Source of the DNA: CAYJGJ01 sp964367585
GTDB taxonomy: Bacteria; Bacillota; Clostridia; Peptostreptococcales; Anaerovoracaceae
Assembly: GCA_964367585.1 (NCBI GenBank)
Contig: CAYIYH010000001.1
Span: forward strand, 372,001-436,000
Length of the DNA stretch: 64,000 nt
Direction of reading: 5' to 3'
Shown here: in pieces, positions 1 through 8,516 of the stretch
How the letters are laid out: the number at the start of each line of letters is the position of its first letter
How positions within the stretch are numbered: position 1 is the first letter of the stretch
The notes under the pieces: model-generated
What the model saw: only the letters and a program-made list of their open reading frames with translations
What the model was told of the DNA's origin: nothing
Database searches by the model: none
Program-made: the position numbers and the translations under genes

Positions 1-1207
1 GCCCATTTGCAAATAAGTCAACATGCTCGCCTGCCAGTCTATCTAAAACAATCAACGATCCTTTATTTATTTCTAAAACATCTTTTATCAGTTTCTTCGT
101 TCTACCTATTTCAACACTTACATCTATAGGTACGCCCATCAACATATCCAAATTACCATCAAAATCACCAGGAATAATATTACTATTGCTCAGATTACTC
201 ATTAAAGGAGTATCGGCTTTAATCTTTTGTGGAGCACGGGATTGATTCATTTGATTCATTTCCATCTGTTGTTTCATAAGTGCCATCATATTTTGCATCA
301 TTTCGACGAGTTGGTTAGCTGCCTGTCCATCCAACGCAGTATTTGCGACCGAATGAGGTTGGGATTGCGCAATTGCGGGTTGGAATGGAGGAGCATTATT
401 GGTATCCCCTGTCATAAATGGCTGAGGAATACTTCCAACTTGTGAAGACGCTTCGATATTTTCCGATTGTCCTTGGTTTAACTGTCCATATTCGATATTT
501 TGATTCATTGCTTGCACACCTTCTACTTCTTGCGGATTGGATTCATCGATATTATTGCTATTTTCCGGAGTGTTTTGTTCATGAGAAACTTCCGTTTCAT
601 CAGTCATATAGTCTTCATCATTTAGAAATTGTGAGACTAGTTCCTTAACTAGAGGAATCGCCAACATGTTAATGAATTCACTCTTCATTTCGTCGCCCAT
701 TTTTAAATCAAACGTAACGACAGCTATTTCCTCGTTTCCTTTGAAACAACTCTCTTTAAATTCATTTATGTCTTCGATTTCTTTTGCAATAGGAGGAGAA
801 ATATTTACTGTTTTACCAAGGATTTCAGATAGGGCAGTAGCAGAAGCTCCCATCATCTGGTTCATTACCTCGCAAACAGCACTCATAGATAGCTCGTCTA
901 ATTCGAAGTCTTCCTGACTGGTCTCCGTGCCTAGTAACATGTCAACTATCATCCTAATGTCACTCAGTTTCAGTATCATTATACTGTTGCCGTTAATGCC
1001 CTCAACATACGCAATATCTACCGCCACAGCTGGCTCTAGGGGTTGCAAATCAAAATCTTTTTTACTCTTGATTTCAACCTTTGGAGTAGTAATACTTACT
1101 CTCGTAGAAAGCATATTAGAAGCAGACGTCGCCGCAGTTCCAAGACTTATATTTAATAATTCCCCTATGGCATCTATTTCTATTGGTCTTAATTTGTTAT
1201 CACTCAT
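1..1207 (-). CDS. fliY: Flagellar motor switch protein FliY (3' end outside window)
   Basis: Open from an ATG at 1207 to the left edge (about 402 codons, no stop), so the C-terminus is missing. The N-terminal part (about residues 5-190) is CheC/FliM-like: it has an IGELLNISLGTAATSAS segment and a second copy of the pattern around DELSMSAVCEVMNQMMGAS. A long Q/N/M-rich linker (about 210-330) follows. The last 70 residues are a SpoA/FliN domain (MLMGVPIDVSVEVGRTKKLI). FliY is the FliN-equivalent C-ring protein of Gram-positive bacteria, and its CheC-like part can dephosphorylate CheY-P. It is the last visible gene of the flagellar run, 32 bases after flgC, with an AGAAAGAG-type ribosome site. 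Confidence 0.93.
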   Translation of the reverse strand, partial: MSDNKLRPIEIDAIGELLNISLGTAATSASNMLSTRVSITTPKVEIKSKKDFDLQPLEPAVAVDIAYVEGINGNSIMILKLSDIRMIVDMLLGTETSQEDFELDELSMSAVCEVMNQMMGASATALSEILGKTVNISPPIAKEIEDINEFKESCFKGNEEIAVVTFDLKMGDEMKSEFINMLAIPLVKELVSQFLNDEDYMTDETEVSHEQNTPENSNNIDESNPQEVEGVQAMNQNIEYGQLNQGQSENIEASSQVGSIPQPFMTGDTNNAPPFQPAIAQSQPHSVANTALDGQAANQLVEMMQNMMALMKQQMEMNQMNQSRAPQKIKADTPLMSNLSNSNIIPGDFDGNLDMLMGVPIDVSVEIGRTKKLIKDVLEINKGSLIVLDRLAGEHVDLFANG

Positions 1208-1239
1208 TATTCAGTTCTCTTTCTAAAGTTTAATTGATA

Positions 1240-1674
1240 TTACTTCCCAATTGCTAAAGCCTTTTCTGCCATTAATTTTACCGCGTTGAATGCGGTAATA
1301 TTTGCTTCATAAGATCTAGTAGCAGACATCGCATCCACTGTTTCTTTAATTAAATCCACATTTGGCATTAGGACATAGCCGTCCTCATTTGCATCCGGAT
1401 GTGTTGGATTATAAACAGCTTCAAGCTCTGTGCCATCTTCGATAATTTCAGAAACGATTACTCCACCTGCCTGGCTATTTTCTCTAGTAATATCATCCAA
1501 TATGCTTTGAAAATCACTTCTTTCTTGAAAAACAACCATTTTTCTACGATATGGAGTACCATCTTCGGTTCTTGTTGTATTAATATTGGCAATATTTTCT
1601 GCTGCTACATCCAATCTAAGTCTTTGTGCCGTCATTCCTGAACCTGTTATACTCAATGAATTCAAAAAAGCCAT
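1240..1674 (-). CDS. flgC: Flagellar basal-body rod protein FlgC, in an unusual position
   Basis: 144 residues, full family length. The N-terminal rod motif (SGMTAQRLRLDVAAENIANI) and the C-terminal rod motif (VDLIKETVDAMSATRSYEANI) are both present, and the middle contains the HPDANEDGYV segment typical of FlgC. FlgC builds the proximal rod outside the membrane and is exported by the flagellar type III apparatus. The ATG at 1674 follows GGAG. In most Clostridia and Bacilli flgC lies between flgB and fliE at the start of the operon. Here it lies between cheY and fliY, 15 bases after the cheY stop and clearly co-transcribed. Confidence 0.95.
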   Translation of the reverse strand: MAFLNSLSITGSGMTAQRLRLDVAAENIANINTTRTEDGTPYRRKMVVFQERSDFQSILDDITRENSQAGGVIVSEIIEDGTELEAVYNPTHPDANEDGYVLMPNVDLIKETVDAMSATRSYEANITAFNAVKLMAEKALAIGK

Positions 1675-1689
1675 ATTTTTCTCCTTCTT

Positions 1690-2046
1690 CTATATTACCT
1701 TAGCGACTGCCTCTAATATTCTTTCCGGCTTGAATGGTTTTACAATAAAGTCCTTTGCTCCTAGTTTTATCGCTTCAATTACCATGTTTTCCTGCCCCAT
1801 AGCAGAACACATTATTACATTTGCACCGGGATCGAATGCTTTTATATCCGCTAGCGCTGCCAATCCATCTTTGTTAGGCATTGTTATATCCATCAAAACG
1901 AGATTTGGTGACTCATCTTTATACGCCTTAACTGCCTCTACTCCATCCGACGCTTCACAAAACTCAGAGTGCCCCCCCTTAGTTAAAGCATCTTTTACCA
2001 TTTTCCTCATAAAAATAGCATCGTCAACTATTAAAATTTTTGCCAT
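1690..2046 (-). CDS. cheY: Chemotaxis response regulator CheY
   Basis: 118 residues, a stand-alone receiver domain. The acidic pair is D8/D9, the phosphoacceptor is D53 (LMDITMP), the switch serine is S81 (MCSAMG) and the conserved lysine is K103 (VKPF). There is no output domain. Phosphorylated by CheA, it would bind FliM and FliY in the C-ring and change the direction of rotation. It sits between fliM and flgC with about 20-base gaps, and an AGAGAGG ribosome site precedes the ATG. The fliM-cheY order is typical of Firmicutes, although fliY normally comes between the two. Confidence 0.95.
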   Translation of the reverse strand: MAKILIVDDAIFMRKMVKDALTKGGHSEFCEASDGVEAVKAYKDESPNLVLMDITMPNKDGLAALADIKAFDPGANVIMCSAMGQENMVIEAIKLGAKDFIVKPFKPERILEAVAKVI

Positions 2047-2066
2047 CTTACACCTCTCTTAAAATA

Positions 2067-3071
2067 TTATTTACCATTATCATTAAAAAATTTATTAATC
2101 TGTACTGCCGTGTTTTGTTTATATACCCCCAAGGCCCCCTCGTATAGTGGTTCATCTTCTACTAACATCGTAATACTCGAATCCTTAGGTATATTGAGCT
2201 CTAGAACATCTCCTATCTGGAGATCATATAATTGCTGCGTTGTAAGTTGTGTTTGTGCAAGTATTCCCCGCATCTCAATAGGACTTTTTCGTAGCCGAGA
2301 TAATATTTCCTCCCGACCACTGGCAATGTATCCGAGTTCATCATCGTCATCAATTATGCTATGCCTGTCTACATTTTCTAGAATACTTGTTATCATTCTG
2401 CTAGGAAGACAAACCGTAATGTCTCCTTCGATTTCCCCTATTTTCATATTAAGGAACACGATAAGAACTTCTTCGTCTATCCTAATGTCTTGGAACAGTC
2501 CTGGGTTTGTCTCCACCCTAATACTATCCACCTTGATTTTTTCATAATTCGCCCATATGTTTTCAAGAACTCCTGTGATGCTTTCCATAATTTTCGCATA
2601 CAGTTGCAATTCTATATCGCTATAAGCGTAACTTTCACGAACATCCACATTTGACACATTAGTTGCGCCGAGCATCCGATCGATCATCTTAAGATTGGAT
2701 TGCTTATTGATATGGAAGACAGACGGATATTTTCGTCCGCTTTCTGACTTGATAATTCCGACTGTAATCACATCATTTTCTGACAGTGTGTTGTCTAGTT
2801 CGGCATACCGCTGTTCTTCTATTGACAATACTTCGATTTCGGCAATCGATCTAAATAGCCCATTCAAGTGTAAGCCTACCAGTCGTGCGTAATTATCAAA
2901 CAAGCCTTTTAGAATCTTCAAGCGATCTTTTGAAAACTTTTTGGGGCTATAAAAATCATATTTTCCCCAATTCGCCTCTTCTTTTGACTCAGGTTTAGTT
3001 ACCGTTTCTTCCCCGCTTTGCATTGAGTTTAACAAGGCATCTATCTGCGCCTGAGATAATACTTCTGCCAC
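2067..3071 (-). CDS. fliM: Flagellar motor switch protein FliM
   Basis: 334 residues, full length. The N-terminal peptide LSQAQIDALLNSM is the CheY-P binding motif. Next is a CheC-like middle domain (about 45-240), which contains the family's ARLVGLHLNGLFRS and the GATN segment. The C-terminal SpoA domain (about 255-330) has LTTQQLYDLQIGDVLELNIP. FliM joins FliG to FliN/FliY in the C-ring. It lies 60 bases after motB. In related operons fliL is found in that gap or next to it, but no fliL-like reading frame exists here. Confidence 0.95.
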   Translation of the reverse strand: MAEVLSQAQIDALLNSMQSGEETVTKPESKEEANWGKYDFYSPKKFSKDRLKILKGLFDNYARLVGLHLNGLFRSIAEIEVLSIEEQRYAELDNTLSENDVITVGIIKSESGRKYPSVFHINKQSNLKMIDRMLGATNVSNVDVRESYAYSDIELQLYAKIMESITGVLENIWANYEKIKVDSIRVETNPGLFQDIRIDEEVLIVFLNMKIGEIEGDITVCLPSRMITSILENVDRHSIIDDDDELGYIASGREEILSRLRKSPIEMRGILAQTQLTTQQLYDLQIGDVLELNIPKDSSITMLVEDEPLYEGALGVYKQNTAVQINKFFNDNGK

Positions 3072-3131
3072 AGAGGCACCTCCATTTCTTCTTAGTATTA
3101 TTAATTATTTATTTGTATTATCTTATTATTT

Positions 3132-3851
3132 TTATTGCGTACTTCCCGTTGGAGGGGAATCCAGCTGTATACTAGTTATTCTAAATTCTACACGTCTATT
3201 TAACACATTTCCCTCCTCGGTGTCTGTTGGTGCGATCGGACGAGTTTGTCCATATCCATGGGAAATCATTTTCGCTCCGGGAACAGTGCTATTTTCTTCG
3301 ATATATGCAGTAACAACTGCGGAGCGCATTGCAGATAAAGTTCTTGCTAAATATATCAAATCTAAATTAACTGGTGCAGTATGTCCCATTATCTCTACCA
3401 ATTCGATTGCATTTTCCGAAGATTCCAAAATTGGAATCAATATATCTAATGCTTGTACTCCCGCAGGCAATAATACATGGCTATCGGGTGAAAAAAAGAC
3501 CCTATCACTATAGGTGATAAATATTTCATCTTCCCCAAGTTCGATTTGAAGATTCGCTTCGGGTGATATATCTGAACTCATATTGAGGAGTTCTTCGTAC
3601 AACACTTCAAATTGAGCGTCTATTTGGTCCTGAGTCTCCACCCCCGTGGTATCTATGTCTCCATCTACAGATTCCTGTGATAAAGAATCTGCATCCGGGT
3701 TCAAACTTCGTACCAATGCTGCCCATTTTTCTTCACTCGTGGTAGAAATTGAATATAATAGAACAAAGAAACACAGAAGCAAAGTAATCATATCGGCATA
3801 AGTATCTAGCCAGCTACTTTGGGCACCTTGCTTTTTGTCTTTTCTCTTCAT
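3132..3851 (-). CDS. motB: Flagellar stator protein MotB
   Basis: 239 residues. A short basic N-terminus precedes a single membrane helix (about 19-40). D20, in WLDTYADMITLLL, is at the position of the proton-binding aspartate of MotB. The OmpA-like peptidoglycan-binding domain (about 115-235) carries MGHTAPVNLDL, RTLSAMRSAVV and NRRVEFRI. With MotA it forms the ion-driven stator anchored to the wall. It is 71 bases downstream of motA and uses an ATG after a GGGGGT-type ribosome site. The aspartate context does not by itself tell proton from sodium drive. Confidence 0.93.
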   Translation of the reverse strand: MKRKDKKQGAQSSWLDTYADMITLLLCFFVLLYSISTTSEEKWAALVRSLNPDADSLSQESVDGDIDTTGVETQDQIDAQFEVLYEELLNMSSDISPEANLQIELGEDEIFITYSDRVFFSPDSHVLLPAGVQALDILIPILESSENAIELVEIMGHTAPVNLDLIYLARTLSAMRSAVVTAYIEENSTVPGAKMISHGYGQTRPIAPTDTEEGNVLNRRVEFRITSIQLDSPPTGSTQ

Positions 3852-3922
3852 ATATACCCCCTTTCCTTTTGATTGAAATATTAACTACATATTGCTTAAA
3901 CCATATTGCTTAAGTTATAAGA

Positions 3923-4750
3923 TTATTTCTTTTTCTTTTTATCTGAAGAATCGTCGCTAGGTGCTGCTCCATCGGATTCCAATATTTTACTTCTTTTCTT
4001 TTGATGTATAAGCGAAGCCAATTTTTCTTTTAGAATTTTGGGGTTTTCTCCGCCCTGGATTCCGACTACACCTTCAATAATTAACTGCTTGTATAGACAT
4101 TCCTCTTCGTTTCTAATTCCCAATTTTTTTGCCATCGGAGAAAATAAAACATTACCAAGCAAGCTACCATAAAGGGTTGTGAGGAGGGCAACTGCCATAT
4201 CTTGCCCTATAGATGATTGGGCGCCTGCTTCGAGGGACATATTATTAAGCATATTAACGAGTCCAACCAATGTTCCTATCATACCAAACGCCGGAGCTAC
4301 ACCCGCAGCCTTCTCATATAGGTTTATTTCTTCTTGATGCCGACTATCCATATTTGCTAATTCATTTTCAAGCAATTCTCTTACTTTATCTGCTTCCATC
4401 GCATCTACTACGAGCATAATCCCTTGTTTAAAGAATGGATCTGTAAGTTCTTCTGCTTTTGTTTCCAATGCAAGTAAGCCATTCTTTCTAGCTACTTGTG
4501 CAAAATCCACCAAAGAGTCAATCGTTTCCCCAACAGGAAATTCTTTGCCCTTCAGCAATTTTGGAAAATGTTTTACGACATTTTTTAGTATCGAAAAAGG
4601 ATAGCTGGCAACAACGGCAAATATCGTACCCCCTATTACAATTAGTATACTAGGAATATTAATGAAAGATCCTATATCTCCTCCATTCATTATACCCATT
4701 ACAACTACGGCGAAAGAACCTACTACACCTATAATCGACGTCAAGTCCAT
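3923..4750 (-). CDS. motA: Flagellar stator protein MotA
   Basis: About 275 residues with four membrane helices: two near the N-terminus (about 5-55) and two in the second half (around GVAPAFGMIGTLVGLVNM and AVALLTTLYGSLLGNVLF). The cytoplasmic loop between helices 2 and 3 contains the charged FliG-contact region. The C-terminal tail is very acidic and then poly-lysine (DDSSDKKKKK). I prefer the ATG at 4750: the GGAG is 10 bases upstream of it, whereas the in-frame ATG at 4759 is almost on top of the GGAG. It starts right at the flbD stop, so the two are translationally coupled. Confidence 0.93.
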   Translation of the reverse strand: MDLTSIIGVVGSFAVVVMGIMNGGDIGSFINIPSILIVIGGTIFAVVASYPFSILKNVVKHFPKLLKGKEFPVGETIDSLVDFAQVARKNGLLALETKAEELTDPFFKQGIMLVVDAMEADKVRELLENELANMDSRHQEEINLYEKAAGVAPAFGMIGTLVGLVNMLNNMSLEAGAQSSIGQDMAVALLTTLYGSLLGNVLFSPMAKKLGIRNEEECLYKQLIIEGVVGIQGGENPKILKEKLASLIHQKKRSKILESDGAAPSDDSSDKKKKK

Positions 4751-4751
4751 A

Positions 4752-4967
4752 CTATTCATTCTCCTTTATGCTCATCAATTGCCCATTAAAGTTTCTTTTA
4801 AGATTGAAATCCAACACTTTTTCTACTATTTCTTCCTTTGTTTGGATTACTACGTGGTGCTTACCATTAAGCATCGTAATCTTCGATTCCGGTATTAATT
4901 CAACATATTCTATTTGATCGGAGTTTATTAGTATTATTTCTCCGTTTATTTTCGTTAATTCTATCAT
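4752..4967 (-). CDS. flbD: Flagellar FlbD family protein
   Basis: 71 residues with the family signature at the start (MIELTKINGEIILINSDQIE), followed by an IPESKITMLNGKHHVV strand segment. In Firmicutes this small protein (also called SwrD) lies between flgE and motA, and in Bacillus subtilis it raises stator power. An AGGAAG ribosome site precedes the ATG. Its stop overlaps the start region of motA. It is separated from flgE by about 300 bases that hold a tandem duplication and a long inverted repeat. Confidence 0.9.
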   Translation of the reverse strand: MIELTKINGEIILINSDQIEYVELIPESKITMLNGKHHVVIQTKEEIVEKVLDFNLKRNFNGQLMSIKENE

Positions 4968-5081
4968 TTTTTTACTTCCTTATAACAAAGGCTTACTTCA
5001 ATATCTATGCCCCTACGCATCGACACAAACCTTAACATTATACAGCATGCTAGTTTACTTCGAATCACTTTGAGATGAAAT

Positions 5082-5111
5082 TACATATTCATTATATACA
5101 TATTCATTATA
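5082..5111. repeat. Perfect 15-bp tandem duplication
   Basis: The unit TACATATTCATTATA occurs at 5082-5096 and again, identically, at 5097-5111, followed by TAC. Two units only. It looks like replication slippage in AT-rich intergenic DNA. Confidence 0.9.
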
Positions 5112-5148
5112 TACTTTTTAGCAATATTTTAAAACTAAGATATTATTT

Positions 5149-5243
5149 AGGGAAGAACCTCGCCGTGTAATGTCTCATATCTATTTTTCGATTTATATTC
5201 TGAAAACTAAACCTATATGTTATTACACTAAAGGTTCCACCCT
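5149..5243. repeat. Three-step inverted repeat, possible structured RNA
   Basis: The left arm reads AGGG (5149-5152), GAACCT (5155-5160), GTGTAAT (5165-5171). The right arm is the exact complement in reverse order: ATTACAC (5222-5228), AGGTTC (5232-5237), CCCT (5240-5243). The 17 pairs are broken by small internal loops, with an apical loop of about 50 bases. It lies 28 bases past the flgE stop. No T-run follows on either strand, so it is not a standard terminator. It could be an RNA processing or stability element, or the ends of a very small mobile element. Confidence 0.55.
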
Positions 5244-5271
5244 AAAAAAAACTATTCAATACATTTAGACA

Positions 5272-6309
5272 CTATCTCTTCATATTAACTAGTACTTCAA
5301 GCATTTCATCTGTGACTGTAATTATTTTGGAGTTCGCTTGATATCCCCTTTGGGTGGTAATCATATCTGTCAATTGAACCGCAAGGTCCGTATTAGACAT
5401 TTCTAAATTGTTACTGATAATTGGCCCTCTAGCACCGGAAGCAGGCACACCTACCGAAACTTGTCCAACGTTTGGCCCAAATTCATATAAGTATCCTTCT
5501 GTTTGCACTAAACCATTCGTGTTTGCCACGGTTACTGTTGCGAGTTGACCAATTACTATTTCGCGGTTATCGTCTACAGTAACTGCACGTACCGTTCCAT
5601 CTTGGTCAATAGAGTATGCTTGCAAGTCATATGGAAGCGTACCCGGAGTGATAGTTCCTGTCGCAGGATCTACCGTAGAAGCCATCGGTATTCTTATTGG
5701 AGCTAATTGTCCTGGAGGATCAGGTATTTGCCAACTAATCGATTCATATGGATTAGTTGTAGCATCAAAAGGCAATTCCGGATCGCTTAGTACTGCCGTA
5801 GGAACAGGCTGATAACCATACACATGATTTCCTGTGCCATCTACCAGATATCCATCTCCATCGACCGAGAATATACCTACTCTTGATAATGAAACTCCAC
5901 TATCAGCTACGTTTTCCGCAGCAAACGAATCAGGAACGCCATCTGGTGCAGAACCAGGAGTCGCACCCACGTTATCAATTTTTGGTCCTACTATAAAGAA
6001 GCCTGATCCATTTATCATCGCATTAAGACCAAAACCTGTAAAGGCTCTACCGCCTGTAGAGAAATTTGTCGCAACAGAACTTACATACGTACCATATCCT
6101 AATTGAGAACTGTTGATACCCCCATAAGTTCCACCACCAGTACCACCTGCTGTACTACTTATTGTGTTTTGATACATCGCATCTTGGAAATTAGTAGTCC
6201 TACTTTTGTATCCCCAAGTGTTGACGTTAGATATATTGTTACCAATTACGTCTAGTTTTGATTGGTGTGACTGCAATCCGGAAACTGCAGCAAACATTGA
6301 TTTAACCAT
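5272..6309 (-). CDS. flgE: Flagellar hook protein FlgE
   Basis: 345 residues. The N-terminal rod/hook motif is AVSGLQSHQSKLDVIGNNIS and the C-terminal motif is NTDLAVQLTDMITTQRGYQA. In between are the FINGSGFF-like segment (AMINGSGFFIVGP) and a moderately short variable domain with VLSDPELPF and VTVANTNGLVQTEGYL. Its place after flgD fits FlgE (hook) better than FlgG (distal rod), although the motifs are shared. It is at the short end of the FlgE range. The small flagellar protein gene lies 84 bases upstream. Confidence 0.9.
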   Translation of the reverse strand: MVKSMFAAVSGLQSHQSKLDVIGNNISNVNTWGYKSRTTNFQDAMYQNTISSTAGGTGGGTYGGINSSQLGYGTYVSSVATNFSTGGRAFTGFGLNAMINGSGFFIVGPKIDNVGATPGSAPDGVPDSFAAENVADSGVSLSRVGIFSVDGDGYLVDGTGNHVYGYQPVPTAVLSDPELPFDATTNPYESISWQIPDPPGQLAPIRIPMASTVDPATGTITPGTLPYDLQAYSIDQDGTVRAVTVDDNREIVIGQLATVTVANTNGLVQTEGYLYEFGPNVGQVSVGVPASGARGPIISNNLEMSNTDLAVQLTDMITTQRGYQANSKIITVTDEMLEVLVNMKR

Positions 6310-6393
6310 GTTTTTCCCTTTCTATTATTATTGATGTGCGTTTTCCTTATCTCAGTCGCAGACAAGGATGCACCCCCCTGAAAGGTCCGGCAC

Positions 6394-6687
6394 TTACATT
6401 ATTACCGCACTATCAATATTTGTAAAAACGTGTTCTTTCATTTCGAGTAAATCCATAGTAGTGACAATCGTGTTATTCTTTACATTTACAATGAAAGCAT
6501 TGTCTCTGCCAATAACAACTACATCATTAGATGCACCTTTTTCTCGCGCTTTGTCTACTGCCTTTTGGAGTTCCAGTTGCAGGTTCTCCGTAAAATCTAC
6601 TCCCCGCTCATTCATTCTGTCAGTAGCGTGTTTTGATGTTTGCAATTCGCTTATGCTCGACAGTTGTTTTATTTCGTTAATACTCAC
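6394..6687 (-). CDS. Small flagellar-operon protein (TIGR02530 type)
   Basis: 97 residues. The core DRMNERGVDFTENLQLELQK, a KAREKGASNDVVVIGRDNAFIV segment and an end reading TIVTTMDLLEM match the uncharacterised family found between flgD and flgE in Firmicutes. It has no signal peptide or membrane helix, so it is probably cytoplasmic. The function is unknown; conserved position suggests a role in hook export or assembly. It lies 48 bases after flgD. Confidence 0.85.
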   Translation of the reverse strand: MSINEIKQLSSISELQTSKHATDRMNERGVDFTENLQLELQKAVDKAREKGASNDVVVIGRDNAFIVNVKNNTIVTTMDLLEMKEHVFTNIDSAVIM

Positions 6688-6735
6688 TTTTATTCACCCT
6701 ACATAATCATTTTAAAATTAAATTTACAACATCCA

Positions 6736-7227
6736 TTATCCACTAACCGTTTCGTCTTCGACCTCAGGCTCTGTTGGCTCGGGAATCTTTCCTACAGACA
6801 TTATTTGCTGTATCGTATATTGTTTGCCATTAATGAATATTAGTGGCGGAACTCCCATAGAAACTCCCTCTACAATACCTGTAGTATCTTCACCCGTATA
6901 ATTACCATCGTTGTCAACCTCGGCAACTGTAACTTGTTCCCCAAGCATTGAAGTTGCATAGTTCGTAATATTAGTAATTGATAATTGGTCGATCGCCTCA
7001 GACATGCTGTCCAAAGTAGTAATCATTTGCGTCTGTACCATTTGTGCCATCATTTCCGAGTTACTTAATGGCTCGTTAGGATCTTGATATTTTAGTTGTG
7101 CAGCAAGTAATTGGTAAAAATCATCGATCGACATTTCTCCGCCCGCTACATCACTTGATTGATAAGATGCCGTTTGTGTCGTAGATGAAATCGCTGCTGC
7201 ATTGTATGCGTCTATACTAGTTGACAT
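6736..7227 (-). CDS. flgD: Hook-capping protein FlgD (short form)
   Basis: 163 residues. The conserved FlgD N-terminal region is present: MSIDDFYQLLAAQLKYQDPN, then EMMAQMVQTQMITTLDSM. After about residue 90 it has only the small beta segment (LGEQVTVAEVDNDG ... VSMGVPPLIFINGKQYTI) and lacks the larger Tudor/FnIII insert of enterobacterial FlgD, as is usual in Clostridia. It caps the growing hook and is exported. fliK lies 27 bases upstream. Confidence 0.9.
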   Translation of the reverse strand: MSTSIDAYNAAAISSTTQTASYQSSDVAGGEMSIDDFYQLLAAQLKYQDPNEPLSNSEMMAQMVQTQMITTLDSMSEAIDQLSITNITNYATSMLGEQVTVAEVDNDGNYTGEDTTGIVEGVSMGVPPLIFINGKQYTIQQIMSVGKIPEPTEPEVEDETVSG

Positions 7228-7254
7228 ATAATACTTCCTTTCTTGATCAACTTT

Positions 7255-8301
7255 TTAAGTTAATCCCAGTCTCAACATGTGCAAGAAATCAGAATTATCC
7301 TTGTGATTTTCTTGGCTCGTATCATCACCTTGCTGTTGCCCGTGGTATTCATCCTTTTGCCCACCTGATTCATCGTGCAAATAATCTGGCTGCGCTTCGT
7401 CAATTATGACTACTGTGTCCGCCTTAGTGTTGGATTCAATGATTTGACCTAGCTCACTTGCATTTTGGGATAAGATTTTCATCGTTTCATTGTCACTACA
7501 GATGATTGACATTATCGTCTTTCCTGCATCATAAACTACTTTGATATCTAGCGTTCCCAAATTTTTAGGTGTGAGTTGAATCTCAATAGTTTCATTTCCT
7601 CTAGCTATGTTTTGGAAAATCTTGTCTTTTACATCTTTGCTTAGTATCTTATCTAATTCCAAGTTAGGACTTGATGTTAGCGGATCCGTCAGATTATCTT
7701 TTGGAAATGTAGGTTTCGCTTCCACTGATCCACTTTGATCGCCGAGAATCACACTTGCAAGACTATTGTTTTCCGTCTGTGATCCACTATGCGTGTCGCC
7801 ACTATTGAAAGAATCCCCAGTGTTCGTAGTTTTTTGAATTTCTACCCCAGGAACATTTATACCTTGCACTTGTACTTTTCCAGAATCCTTTGTCGCACCA
7901 GTCAAGTCGAAGCTACTATTTTCTGCAGCAGTGTCTAGATCTACTTGCATTTGTAGCATAGTTGAATTACCATTGTTGTCGCCCTGAATCGTTGAGAGTT
8001 GATCCATTTGTGATATGGATTCCGCTCGGTGTAGTTGAATTCCGCTTAAAAACAAAGTATTGCCCTTAAGTAAAGAATTTTCTTCGAGCGGGACATTTTG
8101 AATGTTACCTAGCAACAATGGTATTTCACTTGCCCCGTCCGCCTCATCACTTTTTTCTTTTAACATGTCATAAAAAGAAACTTCCTTCTCGTTATCTAAC
8201 GGCTTCTTATTCGCCTCTTGCTTGGAGTAATCTTTATTCTTTGAAGGGGTAACTTTATTCGAGTAAGTATCCATGCCTATGTCAAAGTTAAATGAATTCA
8301 T
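7255..8301 (-). CDS. fliK: Flagellar hook-length control protein FliK
   Basis: About 348 residues from the ATG at 8301, which has a strong GGAGG site; the longer frame to 8346 lacks support. The N-terminal two thirds are polar and low in conservation, as expected of the ruler part. The C-terminal Flg_hook domain (about 235-310) shows IEIQLTPKNLGTLDIKV and the IICSDNETMKIL segment. The tail is rich in Q, D and H (GGQKDEYHGQQQGDD). It controls hook length and the switch to filament export through FlhB. Confidence 0.85.
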   Translation of the reverse strand: MNSFNFDIGMDTYSNKVTPSKNKDYSKQEANKKPLDNEKEVSFYDMLKEKSDEADGASEIPLLLGNIQNVPLEENSLLKGNTLFLSGIQLHRAESISQMDQLSTIQGDNNGNSTMLQMQVDLDTAAENSSFDLTGATKDSGKVQVQGINVPGVEIQKTTNTGDSFNSGDTHSGSQTENNSLASVILGDQSGSVEAKPTFPKDNLTDPLTSSPNLELDKILSKDVKDKIFQNIARGNETIEIQLTPKNLGTLDIKVVYDAGKTIMSIICSDNETMKILSQNASELGQIIESNTKADTVVIIDEAQPDYLHDESGGQKDEYHGQQQGDDTSQENHKDNSDFLHMLRLGLT

Positions 8302-8516
8302 TCGCTCTTCCTCCTTTCTTGATAGATTTTGCAAAATGCATTGCATTTTGACTTTAGATTAGTCTCATGAGACACCTCATCAAATCCACAAATTCCCTAA
8401 GATGTTCCACGGATGGGATATTGGGATTTGTAGGCACAAAATTAACTAATCAATATATAGAAACTGCCAATTACAAATAATTAACAGCGACTATCACTTT
8501 TGTAGAATTAGGAAAC

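Larger units (their letters stand above)
4968..5271. other. Intergenic stretch between flgE and flbD
   Basis: This 304-base gap lies inside an otherwise tightly packed operon. It holds no credible reading frame. What is visible is a perfect 15-base tandem duplication and a three-step inverted repeat, listed separately. It is AT-rich and could carry a promoter or processing site for the downstream flbD-motAB-fliM part, but I see no clean promoter. Confidence 0.6.

Noticed and set aside
3220..3513. Plus-strand frames inside motB, flgE, fliK and similar genes
   Set aside because: All lie fully inside well-identified minus-strand genes and show no known motifs.
5082..5111. Short tandem repeat as a CRISPR or iteron array
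   Set aside because: Just two adjacent units with no spacer and no replication gene nearby.
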